64,000 nucleotides of DNA from Variovorax ginsengisoli (GCF_030811835.1 NZ_JAUSRO010000020.1:38574-102573); one strand, 5' to 3'. Positions 8,130-17,540 are shown, counted from the first letter of the stretch. The notes: a model not told the origin generated them from the letters alone. Made by a program: numbers and translations.

Positions 8130-8917
8130 CCGACGCCGGGCCGCGCCACATGACCCACCCGGCCTTTGCCGAACTCGTGGCACCGGCCGCGTGGCGCACC
8201 GTCGACCTGCTCTCCGACCTGCACCTGCAGGTCAGCGAGCCGGCCACCTTCGAGGCATGGCGAGGCTATCTCGACACCACGCCGGCCGATGCCATCTTCC
8301 TGCTCGGCGACCTGTTCGAGGTCTGGATCGGCGACGACGCGGCCACCCTGCCCGGCTTCGAGGCGCAATGCGCCGCATTGCTGCGTCAGGCGGCCGAACG
8401 CAGGCCGGTGTTCGTCATGCACGGCAACCGCGACTTCCTGATCGGCGCAGAGGCCGCAAGGCAATGCGGCTTCACGCTGCTCGACGACCCGACCGTGCTC
8501 GTGATGCACGGCAAGCGCTGGTTGCTCAGCCACGGCGATGCGCTGTGCATCGACGATACCGACTACCTCGCCTTCCGCACGCTGGTTCGCGCTCCTGACT
8601 GGCAACAGGCCTTTCTCGCGCGCCCGCTCGAAGAACGCCGCTCGTTGGCACGTGGCATGCGCGCGCAGAGCGAAGACCGAAAGCGCAATCCCGACACGGT
8701 GTGGGCCGACGTCGACGCCGATGCCGCACGAGCCTGGCTTCGGCAAGCCCAGGCTCCCACGCTGATCCATGGCCACACCCATCGCCCGGCCGACCACGAC
8801 CTGGGCGACGGGCTGCAACGTGTCGTGCTCAGTGATTGGGACGCGGCTGCGCATCCGCCACGCGCCCAGGTCCTGTGCCTGACGCCGGCGGGCCTGCAAC
8901 GCGTGGACATCCGCTGA
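8126..8917 (+). CDS. lpxH: UDP-2,3-diacylglucosamine diphosphatase
   Basis: Hydrolyses UDP-2,3-diacylglucosamine to lipid X and UMP, the fourth step of lipid A synthesis, at the inner membrane. Metallophosphoesterase motifs are present in order: SDLHLQ, LLGDLFEVWIGDD, GNRDFLIG, LSHGDALCIDDTDY and HGHTHRP. The start is a GTG overlapping the ppiB stop; an ATG eight codons later (8150) is a possible alternative. The stop overlaps the mtfA start by one base (TGATG), so the ppiA-ppiB-lpxH-mtfA run is probably one transcript. Confidence 0.94.
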   Translation: MTDAGPRHMTHPAFAELVAPAAWRTVDLLSDLHLQVSEPATFEAWRGYLDTTPADAIFLLGDLFEVWIGDDAATLPGFEAQCAALLRQAAERRPVFVMHGNRDFLIGAEAARQCGFTLLDDPTVLVMHGKRWLLSHGDALCIDDTDYLAFRTLVRAPDWQQAFLARPLEERRSLARGMRAQSEDRKRNPDTVWADVDADAARAWLRQAQAPTLIHGHTHRPADHDLGDGLQRVVLSDWDAAAHPPRAQVLCLTPAGLQRVDIR

Positions 8918-9711
8918 TGCTCATCAAATGGCTGCGGGGCCTGCGGGCTGCCCCCTCCATTCCCGACGCTGCCTGGCAGGCCACGCTGGCGCGATATCCC
9001 TTTCTGGCCGATCGTCCGGCCGAAGACGTGCTGCGCCTGCGTTCGCTGGCTGCCGAATTCCTGCGCGACAAGGAATTCCATGGCGCGCACGGCTTCACCA
9101 TCACCGACGAAGTGGCGCTGGCAGTCGCGGCCCAGGCCGTGCTGCCGGTGCTGCATTTGCGGGGCGGACTCGACTGGTACGACGATTTCGTCGGCATCGT
9201 CATGCATTCGTCCGAGGTCGTGGCCCGGCGCACGGCCGTCGACGACAGCGGCGTGGTCCATGAATATGAAGAGATCGTCGCTGGCGAGGCCATGGACCGC
9301 GGCCCGGTCATGCTGAGCTGGCAGGACGTGCTGGCCAGCAGCATCACCAGCGGCGATGGCTACAACGTCGTGATCCACGAATTCGCCCACAAGATCGACA
9401 TGCGCAGCGGCGTACCGGACGGCTGCCCCGCCCTGCCGCCTGGGTTTGCAGGCCGCACCACCGCGCGTGAATCCCGCGCCGCCTGGCTCGACGTGCTCCA
9501 ACCGGCGTTTGAGAATTTCCGCGAGCAGACCATCGTGGCCGAGCGTTTTGGCGGCGAGCCGCCCTGGCTCGACCCCTACGGCACCGAATCGCTCAGCGAA
9601 TTCTTTGCCGTGGCATGCGAAGCCTATTTCGTGAATCGCGCGAATTTCGAACGCGACTTTCCGCAGTTGCTGAGGATGTTCGACGCCTTCTTCCGGCCCA
9701 CGCCGGCCTGA
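8917..9711 (+). CDS. mtfA: MtfA-type zinc metallopeptidase
   Basis: A 264-residue member of the M90 family. The zinc-binding HEFAH motif lies in NVVIHEFAHKIDM, and a downstream SLSEFFAVACEAYF carries the third ligand region. In E. coli MtfA interacts with the repressor Mlc and influences glucose PTS expression; whether that holds here is unknown, because Mlc is not in this window. The chosen ATG (8917) overlaps the lpxH stop by one base; a longer reading frame upstream is only lpxH read in another frame. Confidence 0.9.
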   Translation: MLIKWLRGLRAAPSIPDAAWQATLARYPFLADRPAEDVLRLRSLAAEFLRDKEFHGAHGFTITDEVALAVAAQAVLPVLHLRGGLDWYDDFVGIVMHSSEVVARRTAVDDSGVVHEYEEIVAGEAMDRGPVMLSWQDVLASSITSGDGYNVVIHEFAHKIDMRSGVPDGCPALPPGFAGRTTARESRAAWLDVLQPAFENFREQTIVAERFGGEPPWLDPYGTESLSEFFAVACEAYFVNRANFERDFPQLLRMFDAFFRPTPA

Positions 9712-9729
9712 GTCAGCGCCGACCTGGCG

Positions 9730-10167
9730 TCAAAGGTCCGAGATCAGCCGCTTGCCGAGTAGCACCGTATCGTCCTGGGCAAAGCCCAGTTCGCGGTAGA
9801 AATCGAGCACCGCCGTGTTCTCGCGGCGCACCATCAGACAGAATTTCGGGCAACCGCGCGCGATGAGCAACTGCTCTGCCCGCTCGACCAACGCCTGCCC
9901 GAAATGGCGGCGCCGCATGTCGGGCGCCACCGCCAGGTAATAGACCCACCCCCGGTGGCCGTCGTAGCCCACCATCGCGGAACCGACGATGCGTTCGTCG
10001 ACGCACGCGACCAGGAACAACTCAGGCTGCTCGCCCCGCTTGCGCGCGATGTCCTTGTGCGGATCGTTCCAGGGCCGCACCAGCCCGCAGGTGCGCCACA
10101 GCGCGATGACCGCCTCGGTGTCCGCGGCATCGAAGCTGCGGACGACCAAGGCGCCCCGCATCGTCAT
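9730..10167 (-). CDS. ypeA: GNAT family acetyltransferase, YpeA-like
   Basis: A 145-residue N-acetyltransferase with the acetyl-CoA binding segment VAPDMRRRHFGQALVERAEQ (R/Q-x-x-G/A type) and a conserved RGCPKFCLMVRRENTAVLDFYRELGF C-terminal half, as in YpeA. The N-terminal LWRTCGLVRPWNDPHKDI is also typical. The substrate is not known. The start overlaps the stop of the DUF349 gene (ATGA, 10164-10167), so it is coupled to it. It converges with mtfA across only 18 bases. Confidence 0.88.
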   Translation of the reverse strand: MTMRGALVVRSFDAADTEAVIALWRTCGLVRPWNDPHKDIARKRGEQPELFLVACVDERIVGSAMVGYDGHRGWVYYLAVAPDMRRRHFGQALVERAEQLLIARGCPKFCLMVRRENTAVLDFYRELGFAQDDTVLLGKRLISDL

Positions 10168-13088
10168 TTGCGCAGCAGCGCCTTCAGGGCATTCTGCAGG
10201 CGACGCGCCGTAGCGGCATCGTGCGCCGCAGCCAGCACCTTGCCGGCATCCTGGCCCCAGGTCTGCGCGGGCGTCGGATCGTTGCGCTTGGTCAGCAGCT
10301 TGAGCTGCATGGCGCGGCGCGCATCGATCTGGTCGGCCGGCGTTGGCACCTCGGCCGCGATCTCGAGGCGCAGCAACGCTTCGCCCGCATCGCCGGAAGG
10401 CGGTGCCGAGACGGCTTGGGACCAGGTGGTGCGCACCGCGGGCGAGACCACGCGGCCGAGCTCCTGCACGCTCGGCAGTTGCGCTGCATCGCGCTTCTCC
10501 CAGGCACCGAGCAATTGGGTCAGTGCTTCGCCATGGGCCTGTGCTGCGAGCTTGCGCAGCGACAGGTCGGCGCGCTCGAGCGCTTCGCGCTGGGCACGGA
10601 AGGCGGCGTCGCCCAGACGCGGACCGCGGTCTTCGAAGCGCGGTGCGCGGTCGCCGAAGCGGCCGGCACCGGGGCCGCCGGCAGCACCGCGGTCGTTCGG
10701 ACGTCCGCCTGGACCGCCGCGGCTGTCGCGCCGGTCGCCGAACTTGGCATCGCGGCCCATGGGAGCCGGTTCGCCCTTGCGGCTGCCGGGACGGTCGTCG
10801 CCACGGCGCGCAGCCACCACCGGCTTGGGCGGTGCCTTGGGCGCCTCCGCGGGCACGGCGGCGGCTGCGTTGTCGCCTTCGTCGGCGCGTGCGGCCATGT
10901 CGGCGCTGCCTTCGGGTGCAATCAGGTCGCCGGCAGGTGCGGGCGCCTTGGCGTTCGTTTCTTCCTCCAGCTCGGCCACCGGCGCATCCGGTGCGGGTGC
11001 GTCGGTCTCGCCGGGCGCAGGCGCGATCTGGGCACCTTCACCGAATTCGGCTGCCGCCTGGCCAGGCGCCACGACGTCGGTCGCACCGACATCCGGACCA
11101 TCGCCGCTCGGGCTCGCCGTGCGTGCCGCGGCGGCAGGCGATGCGACCGGTGCGGGCGGTGGCGCCTCACCGCGAATCGCGGCTTCGAGTTGCGCCATGG
11201 CTGCACGGATTTTCTGCACGTCGCCTGTGGCGCTGGCGGCTTCGAGTGCCTTGGACGCGTTCAGCACGTGGCGGTCGTGGTCGCTCATCTGCGACGACAC
11301 CTTCTCACGCTCTGCCGTCTTGCGGTTGAACGCCTCATCGATGGGCGCACGGAATGCGTCCCACATCTTTTGTTCCTGGCGACGGTCGAGCGGGACGCCC
11401 TGTGCTTCGGCCTGCCAGCGTTGCTGCAGTGCCTTGACGGCATCGATGCGCAGCACAGGTGCAGCGCCCAGCTCAGCGGCCTCGGCAATCATGGCCTGGC
11501 GACGCTCGACGCTGGCTTTTTGCGCCGTCTCGAAAGGCGCGCGTGCGGCACCGAAGGCTTCGTTCCACTGCGGCTGCAGTTCGGCGAAGACTTTTTCGCC
11601 CACATGGCCGGCGTCACGCCAGCGGTCGGCAAATTGATGCAGCGCGCGGTTGTGCGCCTTCAGGTCCGACGCATCGGCATGCGCTGCAGCCCAGGCCTTG
11701 ACTTCCTCGATGAGCGCCACGCGGTGCGCGCGATGCTCGGCGGCGTCGGCACGCACCTTTTCCAGCCAGGCCTCGACCACCTTGTGGGCTTCGTTGCAGG
11801 CTTCGTCGAAACGTTTCCACAGCGCATGGTTGGGCACGCCACCCTGGTCGGCCTGCTTCCACTGATCGCGCAGCGAACGCAGCGTTTCCTGCATCTTGCG
11901 GCCACCCAGCGCCTGCCCTTCGGGGCGCTTGAGCAGGGATTCGGCCTTGGCCACCAGGTCTTCACGCACCTTGTCGGCACTCCAGCGCTGCCAGCCTTCG
12001 AGTTCACCGGCCGCCACGAGCGCGGCATGCACCTGAGCTTCCAGCGGGGCTTCGACCAGCTTGCCATGCTCCTTGAGCACGGCCCGCAGGGCGGCAGCTG
12101 CGCCGGCGCTTGCCTTGCCATGACCCTCGGCGGTTTCCTGCTCCAGCTTGGTCAGGGCCTCCTGCACGGCAGCCTGGGCTGCGGCACGCTTTTCGGGGTC
12201 GACCTTCGAACCGCCAGCCTGGCGCGCGGGCTTGGCGCCGCCAGGGGCCGCCGCCGCGTGGGCGGCAGCCGATTCGAGCGGCAGGCCGCGCGCGCCGCGC
12301 AGTTCATCGGCCCAGACCGGAACGGGCGGTAGCGGGGCCGAGGCATCGGCCACGGCTGCCAGCGTTTGCGCGAGTGCGGCGTGGAACGCGTCGGACACCA
12401 CGATCAACTGGGCACGGGACGCATCGAGCTGCGGCGCGAATTTGGCGTCGAGGCTGGTCCAGTTGGCATCGGCGGCGATGTCGGCGGCCTGCTGCTGCCA
12501 GTGCGCGACGTCGGCACGCAGCGCCTCTTCAGCGGCCTGCGCGTCGCGCCAGCCCTTGGTTGACAGCACTTCGAAGCGCTGGGCGAGCAGCACGGCAGCT
12601 TCGCGCTGCACCTGCGCGCGGTGCTGCAGGTCTTCGATCCCCTTCACCCGCTCGGCCAGCTTGACCTTCAGCCCCGCGAGGGGTTCGCGCGACAGCGGCG
12701 CTCCTGCCTTGGCGGCGTCGCGCTGCCACGCCAGGGCGTCTGCAATGTTGAGCTTGGGCTGGGCAATCAGCACTTCAGCCTTCTGCGCCCATTCGGCAGC
12801 AATGGCTTCCTGGCCCTTGGCGCGCTTGATTTCATCGAGCTTTTCGCGCAGCACGCGTGCGGCTCCCTTGTCGCGGCCGCTCAGTTCCTTGAACACCTCC
12901 TGCATTTGCTCGACGGCAGGGTTGCTCGCCAACCAGTCGCGAATGCGCTGTGCACGCTCGCCGGAAGTGGGGGCCGTGAAGGCGCCGCCGGTGAGCGTAT
13001 CGAGGGACTGGAGGTCGTGAGGCTTGGAAGATGTAGAGGTCACTGCGCGCAAATCGTTGTCTGAAGGTGGAAAGCAAGGCGCCGGCAT
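10164..13088 (-). CDS. Large DUF349-repeat protein with an Arg/Gly/Asp-rich segment
   Basis: A 974-residue predicted cytosolic protein made largely of helical DUF349 repeats of the type seen around residues 290-330, 370-450 and 460-590 (WQRWSADKVREDLVAK, SLRDQWKQADQGGVPNHALW, ALHQFADRWRDAGHVGEKVF, ALQQRWQAEAQGVPLDRRQE). Their function is not established. Between about residues 640 and 765 is an Ala/Pro/Glu-rich linker, and from about 763 to 835 a segment dense in R, G and D (GDDRPGSRKGE, GDRRDSRGGPGGRPNDRG), resembling RGG-type disordered RNA-binding regions. An Ala-rich helical tail follows. ATG 13088 is used; GTG at 13043 is an alternative. It is coupled to the acetyltransferase gene. Confidence 0.85.
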   Translation of the reverse strand: MPAPCFPPSDNDLRAVTSTSSKPHDLQSLDTLTGGAFTAPTSGERAQRIRDWLASNPAVEQMQEVFKELSGRDKGAARVLREKLDEIKRAKGQEAIAAEWAQKAEVLIAQPKLNIADALAWQRDAAKAGAPLSREPLAGLKVKLAERVKGIEDLQHRAQVQREAAVLLAQRFEVLSTKGWRDAQAAEEALRADVAHWQQQAADIAADANWTSLDAKFAPQLDASRAQLIVVSDAFHAALAQTLAAVADASAPLPPVPVWADELRGARGLPLESAAAHAAAAPGGAKPARQAGGSKVDPEKRAAAQAAVQEALTKLEQETAEGHGKASAGAAAALRAVLKEHGKLVEAPLEAQVHAALVAAGELEGWQRWSADKVREDLVAKAESLLKRPEGQALGGRKMQETLRSLRDQWKQADQGGVPNHALWKRFDEACNEAHKVVEAWLEKVRADAAEHRAHRVALIEEVKAWAAAHADASDLKAHNRALHQFADRWRDAGHVGEKVFAELQPQWNEAFGAARAPFETAQKASVERRQAMIAEAAELGAAPVLRIDAVKALQQRWQAEAQGVPLDRRQEQKMWDAFRAPIDEAFNRKTAEREKVSSQMSDHDRHVLNASKALEAASATGDVQKIRAAMAQLEAAIRGEAPPPAPVASPAAAARTASPSGDGPDVGATDVVAPGQAAAEFGEGAQIAPAPGETDAPAPDAPVAELEEETNAKAPAPAGDLIAPEGSADMAARADEGDNAAAAVPAEAPKAPPKPVVAARRGDDRPGSRKGEPAPMGRDAKFGDRRDSRGGPGGRPNDRGAAGGPGAGRFGDRAPRFEDRGPRLGDAAFRAQREALERADLSLRKLAAQAHGEALTQLLGAWEKRDAAQLPSVQELGRVVSPAVRTTWSQAVSAPPSGDAGEALLRLEIAAEVPTPADQIDARRAMQLKLLTKRNDPTPAQTWGQDAGKVLAAAHDAATARRLQNALKALLRK

Positions 13089-13133
13089 TTTTCCGGCTTA
13101 CCGTGTATTTTCACCGACGCGCGGCAAACCTGT

Positions 13134-16100
13134 TCAACGTGTCGCCAGATTGAGCTCTGCGGAGGGTTTCCAATCAGCTCCCGACGCGTTCGTTCGCACC
13201 GCGCCGAGGAAGAGCTGGGCGCCTGGCACCTGCTGCTGCAAGAGGTCATCGCGCACCGCCGCAGCACGCTGCACAGCCAACTGGCGCATGGCGTCATCGT
13301 CGACTGGAATGCTCGCCATCAGCAATTGTTCCATCTGCGCGGCGGGGAGATCCTTGGCCAGGCCAATCAGGTTGCGCGGCTTGGCAATATCCGCGCGTTT
13401 GTAGACCGCCTCCAGCAGCGCTGGATATTCAGCGTCGGTCACCGGAGCCACATCTGCGGTAGCGGCCTGGCCACCGCGCAGTGCAACGCGTCGCTTTTCC
13501 GACTGGGTGAGGTCCCGCAGGCGCTGGCGCCGGTACGCATCGCGCTCCTGCTCCAGGCTCGACGTGCCGACCACCGTGAGCTGCAATGCCGGGCGCTCGG
13601 TCAGGGCCTTGGCGACCTTGGACAGGTTCTGGGTGGCCTCCGGCGACAGGGCTGCGCTGCCAGGGTTGAAGGCGATGGCGCCGGACTCTCCCGGTCCCCC
13701 GCCGCCGAAACCGCCGGTCAGCAGGCTGAACGGCGCAGTCACTGCCTTGACGATCAAATTGCCGAGCGCCTTGAAGATCAGCGAGCCTATGCTGAACTGC
13801 GGGTCGTTGAGCGAGCCGCTGATGGGCAGTTCGACGTCGATCACACCATTGCGGTCTGCCAGCAATGCCACGGCCAGCTTGACCGGCAGGCTGTTCGGCG
13901 CATCCTTGACCTCTTCGCCGAAGCGCAGTTGGTTGAGCACCAGCTTGTTGGTGGCCGACAGCCGCCCGTCCGGGGTGATCTTGTAGTTGACGTCCATGCT
14001 CAGCTTGCCGCGTTCGATGCCGTGCCCGGCATAGCGCACCGAGTACGGCGTGAGCGGCGCCAGGTCGAGGTCACGCATCTTGGCGGTGATGTCGAGTTCG
14101 AGCGGATTGACCAGCGGATTGATCTTGCCGGCAATGTCCAGGGCGGCGGTTTGCTGAGCCTTGCCACGCAGTTCGAGGTCGGCGAGCTGGGACTGCCCTT
14201 GCGTCGGTTGCGACGAAAAGGCGCTGAGCTTGCCGTTGAGCTCGCTCAGGTCGGCCGAATAGTTGGGTTTGACGAACTGGTCGGTGAAGTCGATCCGGCC
14301 GTTGACCAGGCTCATCGGACCGAAGTTCATGACGGCCGCCGGACCATTCTTCGCGGCCGGGTCCGGTGCGACCGTGGCCGTCGTGGTTGTCTCGCCATCG
14401 CGCTTGCGCTCGGTCACGACCTCCTTGCCGGCGACGGGCTCAGCGGCGGCAGCCTGTGCCGACTTCTTGGTGAGGCTCTGAAGATTGATGCGTCCGGTCG
14501 GCTCCACGATCACACGGGCGAAGAAATCGGTCAGCGTGGTCTCGCGCACGTCCAGCGACAGCGGCGCACCGGGCGTCATGCCCACCTGCAAGCCGCGCAG
14601 GGCCAGCACCTTCCAGCTCAGCAACTGGTTGTTGGCGCGTTCCAGACCTGGCGCGTCGGACTGCGTGAGCGATGCGCTGTTTGCGCGGAAATCCTCCAGC
14701 GAGGTGTCGCCCGCCAGCTTCAGGTTCAGTCCGGCGGGCGCCATCGCCACCCGGACGGTCCCCTTGTAACCCGCGTAGGCACGCCGAATGTCGATGTTGA
14801 GCGCATCGGCGTAGTAGGCCTTGAACGCATGCGCGGGAAAGGCCGAGACTTCCAGCCGTCCCTCGGCCGACACTGGCTGGAGCACCAGGTTGCCCTTGTA
14901 ATCGAAACGTCCGGGTTCGGCACGGCCGGCACCGATGCGCCCGGACATCTGGACCGGCGACACGGCCGACGTCTGTGGCGCGAGTTTCTCGGCGCGCAGC
15001 TGCAGCGCAGTGACCTGTACCGCCACCGGTGTACCGCTGGCGTTGTCCGCAAAGGCCAACGCGCCGTTGTCGATGCCCAGGCTGCCGATTGTGAGCTGCC
15101 AGGGCTTCGCATTGGGCGCCGTGGTGTCGGTGGTACCGGATGGCGCGTTGCCGGCTGCAGCGGTGGGGGTTCCCGACGTGCGCAGCCAGTGCTCGAACAT
15201 CCAGCGTCGGTCCTTGTCGCGTTCCACGCTGAATTTTGGATTCGTCGCCGTCAGGGCCGCGATGGCCAGTGTGTGACGGGTCATGTCGACCTCGGCATCG
15301 ACCAGCTCGAAGCGGCCAACGCTGGCCAGCGCCGTCTTCTCTTTCGTCAAAGCCAGGTCTTGCGCTGACAGCTTGCGCGCCTTGAATCGGAGGGAGGCTG
15401 GCGCAGCCCAGGCCACGTCGATCTGGCCGCTCAGCTTGCCGTCCAGCCGGGGTTCCAGGCTCTGCGCGAGATAGGGTGCCGCCAACGACAGCGGCAGCCC
15501 CGACACGTCGGTCTGGACGTTGACCAGCCTGTCGGTCGCGTCGCCCTTGAACTTGAAGGGCGCGCCGGCAATGGTCATCGCCCCGGTGAACTGGGCGGGC
15601 TTGTCCAGCGGCCAGGCCACGCCGGTCGCCTCGATGCCGAGCTGCTTGAAATCCACCGCTGCCGCCGGCCGGGTGGTGGCATCGCGCCAACCGATCTCGC
15701 CGCCATGAAGCGCCACCTTGTCGATCTGGACGCGCATCGCCGGCCGGGCGGGCGCCGCGTCCACGGCCTTCGTGCCGGACGCGGATGGCGCGGATGGCGC
15801 GCGGACGGCGCCTGCGGCGGGCTGGGGCTTGGACGCCTCACCCGTCGCCTTGTCGACCGCGAGCAGGTTGAGCGCCCCAGCCGCGTCGCGCGCGACGGTC
15901 AGGTTCGGTGCACCCAGCACCACCTCGCCCAGGTGAATCACACCTTCGAGCGGCCGCACATCGGCCAGGTCGACCTGGAGCGAATCGAAGGCCAGCAGCT
16001 CGCGCGACCGCCCATCGGCCACCTTGACGCCATGCGCCTGGATCTGCCCCGTGACCTTCAGGCCGGTCGTGGTCGTCTGCTCGAAGTCGAGCTGGAGCTC

Positions 16101-16865
16101 GGCATCCAGCGTTCCGGCCTGAAGACGCGCTGGCAACCCGCCAGGCAGGTAGCCCAGATAAGGCGCCAGATCGAGGCCCTTGAAGTTCAATTGCGCTGCG
16201 GTCTTGCGGTTCGTGGCGAACGGCGTCGTCACCGCCGTGCTGTCGAAGGCACTGCCGTTGAGCTTGAATGCGAGCTTGGGCTCGGTCGTAACGTCGCGCT
16301 TGGAAGCCAGGTTGCTCAGGAACGGCACATTCACCACCAGATCGCGCAGTTCCTGCTTGCTCTTGACCGTCTGGTCGTCGAAGTCGATCGAGCCGCCTGA
16401 CAACGCAATGTTGTAGAGAGCGAAACGCGGCATCTCGCTCTTGGGTGCGTCAGGCGGACTGGCAAGCCGGGCCAGGACGTCGTCGATGTCCAGGCTGCCG
16501 TCCGCACGGCGGGTCAGCCGCACCACCGGTGCGGTGACCTGCACGGCATCCACCACGGGAGCCAGCCGCAGGACGGACTGCAACTCAGCGTCGGCGTAGA
16601 TGCGCTGGACGGTCACCTGCGCTGAACTGCCATCCGCGCTGGCAATGCGCAGGTCGTTGAGCGCGAGTTCGAGCGTCCAGGGCTTGAAGTCGACCTTCCC
16701 CACCGTGACCTGCCGCCCCAGTTTGGCAGTTGCCATCTTCTCGATCTGATGGCGCGCGATCGGGGGTACCGCCAGCCAGGTCACAAGCCAGAACGCGAGC
16801 AGACCCAGAAGCGCAATACCGGTACGTCTGATCCATTTGTTGCTTGTCCATGATGCGGCTTTCAT
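13134..16865 (-). CDS. AsmA-like DUF748 envelope protein
   Basis: A 1243-residue protein with a single N-terminal membrane anchor (about residues 12-38, TGIALLGLLAFWLVTWLAV) and a very long beta-rich periplasmic part. The start resembles AsmA/DUF748 proteins: IARHQIEKMATAKLGRQVTVGKVDFKPWTLELALNDL. DUF748 blocks recur, for example FGPMSLVNGRIDFTDQFVKPNY and LDITAKMRDLDLAPLTPYSVRYAGHGIERGKLSMDV. AsmA-family proteins are linked to lipid transport between membranes; this specific role is inference. The C-terminus (FNPGSAALSPEATQNLSKVAKALTERP) resembles an OmpA-like motif. ATG 16865 is preferred over an upstream TTG at 16883. Confidence 0.85.
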   Translation of the reverse strand: MKAASWTSNKWIRRTGIALLGLLAFWLVTWLAVPPIARHQIEKMATAKLGRQVTVGKVDFKPWTLELALNDLRIASADGSSAQVTVQRIYADAELQSVLRLAPVVDAVQVTAPVVRLTRRADGSLDIDDVLARLASPPDAPKSEMPRFALYNIALSGGSIDFDDQTVKSKQELRDLVVNVPFLSNLASKRDVTTEPKLAFKLNGSAFDSTAVTTPFATNRKTAAQLNFKGLDLAPYLGYLPGGLPARLQAGTLDAELQLDFEQTTTTGLKVTGQIQAHGVKVADGRSRELLAFDSLQVDLADVRPLEGVIHLGEVVLGAPNLTVARDAAGALNLLAVDKATGEASKPQPAAGAVRAPSAPSASGTKAVDAAPARPAMRVQIDKVALHGGEIGWRDATTRPAAAVDFKQLGIEATGVAWPLDKPAQFTGAMTIAGAPFKFKGDATDRLVNVQTDVSGLPLSLAAPYLAQSLEPRLDGKLSGQIDVAWAAPASLRFKARKLSAQDLALTKEKTALASVGRFELVDAEVDMTRHTLAIAALTATNPKFSVERDKDRRWMFEHWLRTSGTPTAAAGNAPSGTTDTTAPNAKPWQLTIGSLGIDNGALAFADNASGTPVAVQVTALQLRAEKLAPQTSAVSPVQMSGRIGAGRAEPGRFDYKGNLVLQPVSAEGRLEVSAFPAHAFKAYYADALNIDIRRAYAGYKGTVRVAMAPAGLNLKLAGDTSLEDFRANSASLTQSDAPGLERANNQLLSWKVLALRGLQVGMTPGAPLSLDVRETTLTDFFARVIVEPTGRINLQSLTKKSAQAAAAEPVAGKEVVTERKRDGETTTTATVAPDPAAKNGPAAVMNFGPMSLVNGRIDFTDQFVKPNYSADLSELNGKLSAFSSQPTQGQSQLADLELRGKAQQTAALDIAGKINPLVNPLELDITAKMRDLDLAPLTPYSVRYAGHGIERGKLSMDVNYKITPDGRLSATNKLVLNQLRFGEEVKDAPNSLPVKLAVALLADRNGVIDVELPISGSLNDPQFSIGSLIFKALGNLIVKAVTAPFSLLTGGFGGGGPGESGAIAFNPGSAALSPEATQNLSKVAKALTERPALQLTVVGTSSLEQERDAYRRQRLRDLTQSEKRRVALRGGQAATADVAPVTDAEYPALLEAVYKRADIAKPRNLIGLAKDLPAAQMEQLLMASIPVDDDAMRQLAVQRAAAVRDDLLQQQVPGAQLFLGAVRTNASGADWKPSAELNLATR

Positions 16866-16958
16866 CGCATGAGTGTGCCGCAAACCTGCCGGGATGCATG
16901 CCGGCCCTGCCGGACAAAACAGGTGCCGTGCGCACTATGTCCAGCCATGAAACAAGAA

Positions 16959-16995
16959 AGCCCGGCAGTGAGACCTGAGGTCGTGCTGCCGGGCT
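16959..16995 (-). terminator. GC-rich hairpin, possible terminator, with no matching gene
   Basis: AGCCCGGCAG (16959-16968) pairs perfectly with CTGCCGGGCT (16986-16995), and GACC/GGTC extends the stem inside. On the minus strand it is followed by a moderately T-rich TTTCTTGTTTC. It could end a minus-strand transcript coming from 17.0-17.3 kb, but no recognised gene lies there. It could also act in the DUF748 leader. Confidence 0.5.
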
Positions 16996-17294
16996 CGATG
17001 GCGGGCCCAAGACCCATGCCATCTTTTCGCGCGACCGGAAGTTGAATCGTTCCAGTCAGGCTGGCAGCAAGGGATTGCCGCCGAGGTTACCTCGACCGTC
17101 GCGCGTCGGGATGATTCCCTGTCGGCTTGGATCTCGGTGAATGCGTGAAGCAATCACGCAACCGCAGATTAGGCCTTCTCTGGTGCCTTTGCAACGCTCG
17201 CGCGAGTGGCTTTTTCAATCGGAAGGGGCCTCTCGATGAAGGGCAACTTTTTTGCATCCAATTGCAAACCAACCCTTGGGCCACTCCATTTCCA
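16996..17294. other. Intergenic region without a supported gene
   Basis: No recognisable protein or structured RNA is visible. Two tiny open frames exist (24 codons on the minus strand, 17289-17215, and 35 codons on the plus strand from 17236), both without a convincing ribosome site. An inverted repeat TTGCA-N6-TGCAA lies at 17252-17267. The minus strand could carry a small RNA ending at the hairpin 16959-16995; this is inference. Confidence 0.4.
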
Positions 17295-17316
17295 CATAAG
17301 AAATCAATTCCTTATG
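17295..17316. promoter_or_regulatory. 22-bp imperfect palindrome, candidate regulator site
   Basis: CATAAG at 17295-17300 and CTTATG at 17311-17316 are exact inverted repeats, with AAT and ATT also symmetric inside. The site ends one base before the -35 box and is centred about 47 bases upstream of the expected start of transcription. That is where a dimeric activator would sit. Confidence 0.6.
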
Positions 17317-17317
17317 C

Positions 17318-17346
17318 TTGACCCGGTATTTAGCGCCTCCTAGAAT
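17318..17346 (+). promoter_or_regulatory. Sigma-70 promoter of the lytic transglycosylase gene
   Basis: The -35 box TTGACC (17318-17323), a spacer of exactly 17 bases and the -10 box TAGAAT (17341-17346) predict a start near 17353. That leaves a leader of about 190 bases before the ATG at 17541. I see no riboswitch or terminator in the leader. Confidence 0.75.
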
Positions 17347-17540
17347 GCGGCTCGCCCCGCCTCCACATGACCGGCCCGGGCCCTTGAAATCCGCCGCCGA
17401 TCCTTCGGCCCGATCAGACTGCCGCGCTCATACCCCTCCTTGCGCGGACCTGATCCCTACCAATCCAAGCGTCACCAGCTTCGTTCATCGCCTTCCCTGT
17501 GCAGGCAACGACCGGGTGCCGCATAAGAAAGGAAAGAGCG

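Noticed and set aside
13326..15368. 680-codon plus-strand open frame
   Set aside because: Antisense to the DUF748 gene, with Arg/Gly/His-rich low-information translation.
17236..17343. 35-codon open frame on the plus strand before the transglycosylase promoter
   Set aside because: Its stop codon overlaps the -10 box of the promoter, it has no ribosome site, and the sequence resembles no protein.
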